Source of the DNA: DASQHM01 sp035632095
GTDB lineage: Bacteria > Pseudomonadota > Alphaproteobacteria > Ferrovibrionales > Ferrovibrionaceae
DNA: 5,470 nucleotides
Reading direction: 5' to 3'
NCBI GenBank assembly: GCA_035632095.1
Contig: DASQHM010000070.1
Coordinates: forward strand, 1 to 5,470
The translations under genes and the position numbers were made by a program. Below the pieces are notes generated by a model. It saw only the letters and a list, made by a program, of their open reading frames with translations, did not search any database and was not told where the DNA came from. Positions 1-4,718 of the stretch are shown here, one piece after another (positions within the stretch are counted from its first letter, which is position 1; every line of letters starts with the position of its first letter).

Positions 1-2
1 AC

Positions 3-1628
3 ATGAGTATCAACTTGACCATTCCGGCGACCAAGGAGCTCAAGCCCCGCATCGTCGTCTTCGGCGTCGGCGGCGCGGGCGGCAACGCCGTCAACAACAT
101 GATTGGCTCGAACCTGGAGGGCGTGGAGTTCGTCGTCGCGAACACCGACGCGCAAGCGCTCTCCAACTCGCTGGCCGAGCGCCGCATCCAGCTCGGCGTC
201 AGCATCACGCAAGGCCTCGGCGCCGGCGCTCGGCCGGAAGTGGGGCGCGCGGCGGCGGAAGAAGCGCTCGATCTCGTGGTCGAGCATCTGCAAGGCTCGC
301 ACATGGCGTTCATCACCGCCGGCATGGGCGGCGGCACGGGAACCGGCGCCGCGCCGGTAATCGCCCGGGCTGCGCGCGAGCTCGGCATTCTGACCGTCGG
401 CGTGGTGACCAAGCCCTTCCAGTTCGAAGGGACGCATCGCATGCGCATGGCGGAAGCCGGCATCGAGGAACTGACGCAGTACGTCGATACGCTGATCATC
501 ATTCCGAACCAGAACCTGTTCCGTGTCGCCAACGAGAAGACGACCTTCGCGGACGCCTTCAAGATGGCGGACAATGTTCTGCATTGCGGCGTGCGCGGCG
601 TGACAGATCTGATGGTGATGCCGGGCCTGATAAACCTCGACTTCGCCGACGTCCGCACCGTGATGAACGAGATGGGCAAGGCGATGATGGGCACGGGCGA
701 ATCAGAAGGCTCCAACCGCGCCATCGACGCGGCGGAGGCGGCGATCGCCAACCCGCTCCTCGACGACGTGTCGATGAAGGGCGCCAAGGGTGTGCTGATC
801 AACATCACCGGCGGCCTGGACCTGACGCTGTTCGAGGTCGATGAGGCGGCGAACCGCATCCGCAACGAAGTGGACCCCGACGCCAACATCATCGTCGGCT
901 CCACCTTCGACGAAAGCCTGGCGGGGCGCATGCGGGTGTCGGTGGTGGCGACCGGAATCGACAGCGTTGCCATGGCTCAGCCGCGGCCCTCGGCCACAAT
1001 CACGCCCATGGTCCGGCCGGCGGCGGCGGTGCAGCTGCGCACAACGCAAAGCGCCGCGCCGGTGCAGGTGGCTCAGCCCATGCCGGCGATGCAACCGCAA
1101 GCGCAGATGCAGGTCCAGCCGCAGCAGCAGCCCGCCGCGCAGCCGCAGGCGATCGTCCAGCCGATGGCGTCGCCGGTGCGCGCCGTCGAGCCGGAACCGG
1201 CGCAAGCTCCGCTGGCGTTCGAGCAGCCGGCGGCGCCTCCGCCGATCCTGCGGCCGGCGGTCGAACGCGGGGCGGCGTTTATCGCTCCGCGTCCGGTGGC
1301 GCCCGAAGCTGTGCGCGAGCCGGTCCGCGCGCCGGATCCGTTCCGGGAAGCGGCAATGGTCAACGCCGGTGGCGAGACGACGCGCCGGCCGAACCTGCTG
1401 GAGCGGATCACCCGCGCCGGCCGGCCGCGGGCGGAAGCGCACCTGCCGCAACAGAGAGTAGAGCCTGTCGCACCGCGGCCCGCACCTGCGGCTCAACCGG
1501 CTCCGGCCCAAAAAATGACACCCAAGGCGCCGACCTTGGGCGGGCTGGAGCCCGGGGATCGAGTCGCCGTACCCCGCGAGGACGATCTACTGGATATACC
1601 GGCGTTTCTCCGCCGGCAGGCGAATTGA
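3..1628 (+). CDS. ftsZ: Cell division GTPase FtsZ (complete)
   Basis: FtsZ is the tubulin-like GTPase that polymerises at midcell into the Z ring and recruits the division machinery. The 541-residue product opens with the alphaproteobacterial pattern ELKPRIVVFGVGGAGGNAV (nucleotide-binding glycine loop about residues 21-28). The tubulin signature GGGTGTG is at 109-115, and the T7 synergy loop NLDFADVR at 211-218 keeps N211, D213 and D216, which complete the GTPase site of the next subunit. The folded core ends near residue 320 (VVATGID). A Pro/Gln/Ala-rich linker of about 205 residues follows, then the conserved C-terminal peptide DIPAFLRRQAN, which in this family binds membrane tethers such as FtsA. 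The length exceeds E. coli FtsZ (383) because of the linker, as is common in alphaproteobacteria. The ATG matches the family N-terminus; only two bases precede it, so the ribosome site and the expected upstream ftsA are not visible. No key residue is missing. Confidence 0.98.
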   Translation: MSINLTIPATKELKPRIVVFGVGGAGGNAVNNMIGSNLEGVEFVVANTDAQALSNSLAERRIQLGVSITQGLGAGARPEVGRAAAEEALDLVVEHLQGSHMAFITAGMGGGTGTGAAPVIARAARELGILTVGVVTKPFQFEGTHRMRMAEAGIEELTQYVDTLIIIPNQNLFRVANEKTTFADAFKMADNVLHCGVRGVTDLMVMPGLINLDFADVRTVMNEMGKAMMGTGESEGSNRAIDAAEAAIANPLLDDVSMKGAKGVLINITGGLDLTLFEVDEAANRIRNEVDPDANIIVGSTFDESLAGRMRVSVVATGIDSVAMAQPRPSATITPMVRPAAAVQLRTTQSAAPVQVAQPMPAMQPQAQMQVQPQQQPAAQPQAIVQPMASPVRAVEPEPAQAPLAFEQPAAPPPILRPAVERGAAFIAPRPVAPEAVREPVRAPDPFREAAMVNAGGETTRRPNLLERITRAGRPRAEAHLPQQRVEPVAPRPAPAAQPAPAQKMTPKAPTLGGLEPGDRVAVPREDDLLDIPAFLRRQAN

Positions 1629-1633
1629 ATATA

Positions 1634-1689
1634 GTAAAAATACGGTAAATCAACTACTTGTACGAGTAAGTTCGCGTAACATTCAGTAA
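1634..1689. repeat. Five GTAA words spaced 10, 11 or 21 bases
   Basis: GTAA occurs at 1634, 1645, 1666, 1676 and 1686, with start-to-start spacings of 11, 21, 10 and 10. All copies therefore lie roughly on one face of the helix. The stretch is clearly more AT-rich than the genes on either side and begins just after the ftsZ stop. The pattern would suit DNA curvature or an array of protein contacts. It could also be chance in AT-rich spacer DNA, because the word is only four bases long. Confidence 0.3.
1648..1660 (+). promoter_or_regulatory. Candidate IHF binding site
   Basis: AATCAACTACTTG matches the IHF core consensus WATCAANNNNTTR at every defined position. An A/T-rich flank including AAAAA at 1636-1640 lies on its 5' side, which is where an A/T-rich element usually supports IHF binding. 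IHF bends DNA by well over 90 degrees and is conserved in alphaproteobacteria. The site lies 20 bases after the ftsZ stop and about 270-365 bases before the lpxC leader and start. A role in shaping an lpxC promoter is inferred. No convincing -35/-10 pair was found beside it. Confidence 0.4.
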
Positions 1690-1704
1690 CAAAGAGTGAT
1701 TTGT

Positions 1705-1742
1705 GCGCTGCGGGGGATTGCCAGAACATCTCCCCGCAGCGC
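1705..1742 (+). terminator. GC-rich hairpin after ftsZ, possible terminator or attenuator
   Basis: GCGCTGCGGGG (1705-1715) pairs perfectly with CCCCGCAGCGC (1732-1742), giving an 11-bp stem, extendable by one G-U pair, around a loop of about 16 bases. It lies 77 bases beyond the ftsZ stop, so it could end or protect the ftsZ transcript. Only a weak T-rich tail follows (CAGTTTGGTT), so intrinsic termination may be partial. If transcription reads through to lpxC, the hairpin could act as an attenuator or a processing site. Confidence 0.5.
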
Positions 1743-1919
1743 CAGTTTGGTTAATCGCGCTGCCAGCGTGGCGAAGGAGTTCCGGCCGGCCTTAAGCGAT
1801 AAGCGTCAAGAAATTCAGGCCCGGCCGATTGGCGAGCGGATATTGCTAGGGGGAATTTGGCGAGTGACTAAAGGGCGGGCGCCCAGAAGTTGTGCCATTT
1901 GGTCTGGAGCGTTCGTCTG
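1743..1919. other. Spacer before the lpxC leader, no supported gene
   Basis: No RNA gene and no recognisable promoter box pair was found here. A plus-strand frame is open from a GTG at 1696 to a TGA at 1918-1920. It runs through the hairpin at 1705-1742, uses codons unusual for this GC-rich genome (TTA, ATA, CTA, AGA) and lacks a well-placed ribosome site, so I treat it as noncoding. The stretch contains the palindrome GGCCGGCC at 1784-1791. It probably holds the lpxC promoter or 5' leader, but the start point cannot be placed by eye. Confidence 0.4.
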
Positions 1920-2021
1920 ATGACTTTGATGAGTGATGAAAGCGTCCTGTCCGGCAAGGCGGCGAAAGCAGCGACCCAGGCAGCGAGAGAAGCAAAAAAA
2001 GCCCGGTGGGGGGCATGCTAA
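1920..2021 (+). CDS. Candidate 33-residue leader ORF overlapping the lpxC start
   Basis: An ATG at 1920 follows GGAG (1906-1909) by ten bases and opens a frame ending in TAA at 2019-2021. The stop falls inside the start region of lpxC: ATG at 2015-2017, one base, then TAA. That geometry is typical of translational coupling. The peptide starts MTLMSDESVLSGK, continues with an Ala/Lys/Arg-rich part likely to be helical (nine Ala, four Lys), and ends ARWGAC. A second in-frame ATG lies at 1929. I recognise no family. Third-position GC is only moderate (about 19 of 32 sense codons), so coding statistics do not decide the matter. It may be a regulatory upstream ORF, the first part of a frameshifted longer LpxC, or chance. 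Confidence 0.3.
   Translation: MTLMSDESVLSGKAAKAATQAAREAKKARWGAC
1994..2000 (+). promoter_or_regulatory. A_AAA_AAA run phased for -1 frameshifting into lpxC
   Basis: Seven A residues are read in the leader frame as GCA AAA AAA GCC, the X_XXY_YYZ phasing used by -1 slippery sites. A -1 slip here continues in the lpxC frame through Ser-Pro-Val-Gly-Gly to the lpxC ATG with no stop in between. Purine-rich GAGAGAAG lies just upstream (1985-1992). A short GCCC/GGGC stem (2001-2004 with 2011-2014) follows directly, closer than the usual 5-9 base spacer. The phasing is visible; function is inferred, and a one-base homopolymer sequencing error would look identical. Confidence 0.2.
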
Positions 2022-2950
2022 AACGCAAAATCCGTCACGAGTTCACCTTTTCGGCGCGCCAGCGGACGCTTAAGAACCGCATCCGGTGCTCCGGCATCGG
2101 GCTCCACTCAGGAGCACGTGTCAGCATGGCGCTGATACCCGCCGAATCCGACACAGGCGTCGTGTTTCGCCGCACCGACGTTCGCGGAAAATCGGCCCTG
2201 GTTCCCGCGCGATTCGATGCGGTGAGCGATCTCACGCTCTGCACCTCCGTCGCCAACGAAGACGGCGTCAAGGTGGCGACCATCGAGCATCTCATGGCGG
2301 CTTTGGCCGGCTGCGGCGTCGATAACGTGGTGGTCGAGCTCGACGGGCCGGAAGTGCCCGCGATGGACGGTTCCGCGGCTCCCTTCGTTTTCCTGATCGA
2401 ATGCGCCGACATCGTCGAACAGGCGGCGTCCCGGCGTTACATCGAAGTGCTGCGGCCGATCGAAGTTCGCGACGGCCAGCGCTCGGCCCGGCTCGAGCCG
2501 GCGGCCGGATTCTCGGTCAGCTTCGAAATCGATTTCCCGAACGCCGTTGTCGGCGAGCAGCGCTGCCATTTTGAGCTTTACAACGGCACGTTCAAATCCG
2601 AGCTCTGCCGTGCGCGGACGTTCGGTTTCGTCAGCGAGTTCGAGAAGCTGCAGGCACTCGGACTGGCGCGCGGCGGCTCGCTCGAGAACGCAATCGTCGT
2701 GAGCGGCGATCGGGTGTTGAACGAGGAAGGCTTGCGCTACGACAATGAATTCGTGCGCCACAAGGCGCTCGATTCCATCGGCGATCTATATCTTGCCGGC
2801 GCGCCTATTCTCGGGCATTTCCACGGCACGCGTTCGGGTCATGCGCTCAACAATCGGCTCTTGCAGTCGCTGTTCGCCGACGCCGATGCGTGGCGCATGT
2901 CGAACGAGCCGGCGGGATGGGCGGAGCATCGCGCGGTGGCCAACGCCTGA
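2015..2950 (+). CDS. lpxC: UDP-3-O-acyl-N-acetylglucosamine deacetylase LpxC
   Basis: LpxC removes the acetyl group from UDP-3-O-acyl-GlcNAc, the committed step of lipid A synthesis in the cytoplasm, using a catalytic metal, usually zinc. Counting from the ATG at 2015 (311 residues), the metal and catalytic motifs are intact: IEHLMAALAG with E91 and H92, RTFGF near 201-205, RHKALD with H249, K250 and D253, and SGHALNN with H276. The H249-D253-H276 spacing equals that of E. coli H238-D242-H265. GIGLHSG near residues 28-34 is also typical. The N-terminus is about 13 residues longer than in E. coli. An in-frame GTG at 2006 is an alternative start. I prefer the ATG, with GGTG at 2005-2008 as a modest ribosome site six bases away. 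The chain ends in AVANA; regulated proteolysis of LpxC via its tail is known in E. coli, but whether this tail is a degron is unknown. Confidence 0.96.
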   Translation: MLKRKIRHEFTFSARQRTLKNRIRCSGIGLHSGARVSMALIPAESDTGVVFRRTDVRGKSALVPARFDAVSDLTLCTSVANEDGVKVATIEHLMAALAGCGVDNVVVELDGPEVPAMDGSAAPFVFLIECADIVEQAASRRYIEVLRPIEVRDGQRSARLEPAAGFSVSFEIDFPNAVVGEQRCHFELYNGTFKSELCRARTFGFVSEFEKLQALGLARGGSLENAIVVSGDRVLNEEGLRYDNEFVRHKALDSIGDLYLAGAPILGHFHGTRSGHALNNRLLQSLFADADAWRMSNEPAGWAEHRAVANA

Positions 2951-2983
2951 GGGGCAATCGTCTTCTCTAACGGCGGCAAAACA

Positions 2984-3011
2984 AATGGCGTGACCCTCGG
3001 GTCACGCCATT
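2984..3011. terminator. Bidirectional terminator between lpxC and the XRE gene
   Basis: AATGGCGTGACCC (2984-2996) and GGGTCACGCCATT (2999-3011) are perfect 13-base arms separated by TC, which folds as a 12-bp stem with a four-base loop. It lies between two convergent genes, 33 bases after lpxC and 37 bases before the stop end of the minus-strand regulator. On the minus strand the stem is followed by a T-rich tract (TTTGTTTTG), a good intrinsic terminator. On the plus strand the tail is weaker (GATCGTTTGG). Confidence 0.85.
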
Positions 3012-3024
3012 GATCGTTTGGTAT

Positions 3025-3063
3025 GCCGAAGCGATTGGGCCGGTTTGATCAGGCGGCTTCGGC
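3025..3063. repeat. Inverted repeat over the end of the XRE gene
   Basis: GCCGAAGC (3025-3032) and GCTTCGGC (3056-3063) are perfect 8-base arms around a 23-base loop. The repeat covers the regulator's stop codon (TGA on the minus strand, 3049-3051). It could be a minor RNA structure near the transcript end, but the strong hairpin at 2984-3011 already accounts for termination. Confidence 0.3.
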
Positions 3064-3450
3064 TTGCTTGGCGGCGCGCCGCCGCGGCCGACCGGCCAGA
3101 CTCTTGATCAGCCCCGACACGGCCGATCGCACGCCGGTGTCTTCGATGTCGCTAAAGTTCCGCACCAATTCGATGGTCGAGCGGTTCTTGCCGCCGTGTT
3201 CCAGCGGGATGCTGGGCGAGCTCGGCTCGACGCCGTCGAAGAAGAAATTGACGTCGACCTCGAGCCGCTGTGCGATCTCGAACAAGCGTCCGGCGCTGAC
3301 GCGATTGGCCCCGGTCTCGTATTTCTGGATTTGCTGATACGAAATCGCCAGAGCCGTGGCCAGGTGTTCTTGTGTCAGACCCATCTGAGTGCGCCGCTCG
3401 CGGATCTTTTCGCCCACGTGATCGTCGATGCGCTTTGCAAGTTTTCCCAT
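3049..3450 (-). CDS. XRE-family helix-turn-helix transcriptional regulator
   Basis: This 133-residue protein is a probable DNA-binding repressor. Residues about 12-70 form a Cro/C1-type helix-turn-helix: GEKIRERRTQMGLTQEHLA, then the recognition segment ISYQQIQKYETGANRVSAGRL, then LFEIAQRLEVDVNFFF. This is the chromosomal alphaproteobacterial type, in which the second helix reads (F/Y)QQ(V/I)QKYE. A less conserved spacer follows (72-92), then a second conserved block, ELVRNFSDIEDTGVRSAVSGLI, like the C-terminal segment of these regulators and perhaps for dimerisation, and a basic Ala/Arg-rich tail. The ATG at 3450 has AGGGGAG ten bases upstream (3461-3467, minus strand). The gene points against lpxC and away from bamD, so it sits as an inverted insert in an otherwise co-directional cluster. 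Its targets cannot be read from the sequence; autoregulation through sites in 3451-3510 is a reasonable inference. Confidence 0.92.
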   Translation of the reverse strand: MGKLAKRIDDHVGEKIRERRTQMGLTQEHLATALAISYQQIQKYETGANRVSAGRLFEIAQRLEVDVNFFFDGVEPSSPSIPLEHGGKNRSTIELVRNFSDIEDTGVRSAVSGLIKSLAGRPRRRAAKQAEAA

Positions 3451-3508
3451 ACGTAACTGTCTCCCCTAAGTATCGATTTGTGTGCGGCGCGGAAGCCTGC
3501 CGTTACGT
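3451..3508. promoter_or_regulatory. ACGTAAC / GTTACGT inverted pair upstream of the XRE gene
   Basis: ACGTAAC at 3451-3457 abuts the regulator's start codon, and its exact reverse complement GTTACGT lies at 3502-3508. Their centres are 51 bases apart, close to five helical turns. Such spacing could allow a dimeric or tetrameric repressor to bridge both sites by looping. Autoregulation is common among XRE proteins, but binding here is inferred only from position and symmetry. Confidence 0.25.
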
Positions 3509-3854
3509 CACGGCCCTAGCGCCGCGGCCGGTTCGTGGCGGACCGCAGGCTATCAGCCGTACGCTGCGCGGTTGTCCGGCGTGACCCGTGTCCGTGGGCG
3601 CCGCACCGCCGCAGCCAATCGCCTCTCACGAGCACCTTACGTGCATCTTCCGGTTGGAATAATTCGCTCCTAACCGTTGCGCGGAGACTAGCGAAGGCAA
3701 AACTCGGGCGGAATCATCCGAACGTATAAAGGCTTCTCACGGTTTCGAGACCTGGGGCGCGTTCAGGTTCATTATCGCAATAGGTGTGTGGCCGAGTGCC
3801 CCCGGCGAAGCGCGCCGGACGCCGGCCGTGTCGTGAGCCGAGGCCGGGGTCTTG

Positions 3855-3864
3855 CAATCGATTG
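3855..3864. promoter_or_regulatory. Palindrome CAATCGATTG before bamD
   Basis: A perfect 10-base palindrome ends 23 bases before the bamD ATG. Its ATCGATT core also occurs at 3472-3478, just upstream of the regulator's ribosome site. One element in front of both divergent genes could be a shared operator. A match of seven bases is short, so chance is a real alternative. Confidence 0.2.
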
Positions 3865-3887
3865 GCCGGCATGACAGATAGGTGCGC

Positions 3888-4709
3888 ATGAGTTCGCCCA
3901 TGAGCGCATACCACCTCCGCATCGCTGCGGCGATGGGCCTTGGCCTGTTGACGGCGGCCTGCGGCGGCACCAAGGACACCTATGTCGAGCGGCCGGTGGA
4001 GGAGCTTTACAACACGGCTCAGGACGACATGTCGCGCGGCGAATATGCCAAGGCCGCCAAAGACTTTGACGAGGTCGACAGGCAGCACCCGTATTCGGTC
4101 TGGGCCGGAAAGGCGCAGCTCATGTCGGCGTACGCCTACTACCAATACAACAAGTACGACGAAGCCATTCTCGCGGCCGAGCGTTACAAGGAGCTGCATC
4201 CCGGCAACAAGGACGTGGCTTACGCCTACTACCTGATCGCAATCTGCTACTACGAACAGATCGCCGATGTCGCCCGCGACCAGAAGATCACCGATCTCGC
4301 ACTCGGTTCGCTGGAGGAGGTGGTACGCCGCTTCCCCAACACCGAGTACGCGCGTGACGCGAAATTGAAAATCGATCTGGCGCGCGATCACCTGGCAGGC
4401 AAGGAGATGACCATCGGCAGGTATTACCTTCGGAGGGGGGAGTATCTGGCCGCCATCAACCGGTTTCGCGCGGTGGTGGAGAAGTACCAGACCACGACCC
4501 ATGTGCCGGAGGCGCTGGAGCGCCTGACCGAGGCCTATCTCGCCCTCGGCGTGGTGGACGAGGCGCAGACCGCGGCCGCCGTGCTCGGACACAACTACCC
4601 CGGCAGCGAATGGTACCAGCGGTCCTATACGCTGCTGACCGGCTTCGATCTCCAGCCGGTGGAGAACAAGGGCTCTTGGCTGAGCCGCACCTGGGGCTCC
4701 GTGTTCTAG
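3888..4709 (+). CDS. bamD: Outer-membrane assembly lipoprotein BamD (ComL)
   Basis: BamD is the essential TPR lipoprotein of the BAM complex; it sits on the periplasmic face of the outer membrane and helps BamA fold beta-barrel proteins. Counted from the ATG at 3888 (273 residues), the first 24 residues form a lipoprotein signal ending in LLTAA-C25 (-3 is Thr, a permitted but less common lipobox). Gly at +2 after the lipidated Cys fits outer-membrane sorting. About five TPR-like helix pairs follow near 36-69, 73-106, 110-150, 172-203 and 207-240, including the family block EYAKAAKDFDEVDRQHPYS and the YAYYLIAICYYEQI segment. The length is typical of alphaproteobacterial BamD. In-frame GTG (3882) and ATG (3900) are alternative starts. 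AGGTG at 3880-3884 lies close to the chosen ATG, and all options retain the lipobox. recN follows after 9 bases, so co-transcription is likely. Confidence 0.95.
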   Translation: MSSPMSAYHLRIAAAMGLGLLTAACGGTKDTYVERPVEELYNTAQDDMSRGEYAKAAKDFDEVDRQHPYSVWAGKAQLMSAYAYYQYNKYDEAILAAERYKELHPGNKDVAYAYYLIAICYYEQIADVARDQKITDLALGSLEEVVRRFPNTEYARDAKLKIDLARDHLAGKEMTIGRYYLRRGEYLAAINRFRAVVEKYQTTTHVPEALERLTEAYLALGVVDEAQTAAAVLGHNYPGSEWYQRSYTLLTGFDLQPVENKGSWLSRTWGSVF

Positions 4710-4718
4710 CCGCCGACC

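Larger units (their letters stand above)
3451..3887. other. Divergent control region between the XRE gene and bamD
   Basis: About 437 bases carry no supported gene. Small open frames on both strands here look like GC-rich shadows without ribosome sites. The region should hold the promoter of the regulator (leftward) and of bamD (rightward). Visible elements are ACGTAAC/GTTACGT copies at 3451-3457 and 3502-3508, another TTACGT at 3637-3642 inside GCAC-N5-GTGC (3632-3644), the palindrome GAATAATTC at 3657-3665, a -10-like TATAAA at 3725-3730 without a good -35, and CAATCGATTG at 3855-3864. The length is generous for two promoters, so an undetected small RNA or long 5' leader is possible but unsupported. 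Confidence 0.5.

Noticed and set aside
702..1511. 269-codon minus-strand frame opposite ftsZ
   Set aside because: It is a composition-driven shadow of the FtsZ core and linker, rich in Arg and His, with no motif.
1743..1811. Search for a CtrA site (TTAA-N7-TTAA) among the TTAA words at 1751 and 1792
   Set aside because: Neither TTAA has a partner at the required seven-base spacing.
1696..1920. 74-codon plus-strand frame between ftsZ and lpxC whose TGA overlaps the leader ATG (TGATG)
   Set aside because: It starts with GTG, runs through the 1705-1742 hairpin, uses several codons rare for this GC-rich sequence and lacks a ribosome site at good spacing. The product matches no family I know.
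3678..3730. Sigma70-type promoter for bamD using TATAAA at 3725-3730
   Set aside because: No acceptable -35 hexamer lies 16-18 bases upstream (the sequence there is ACTCGG-like), so only a -10-like word can be claimed.
3714..4592. 292-codon minus-strand frame opposite bamD
   Set aside because: It lies antisense to a clear BamD lipoprotein gene and reads as a high-GC shadow without recognisable motifs.
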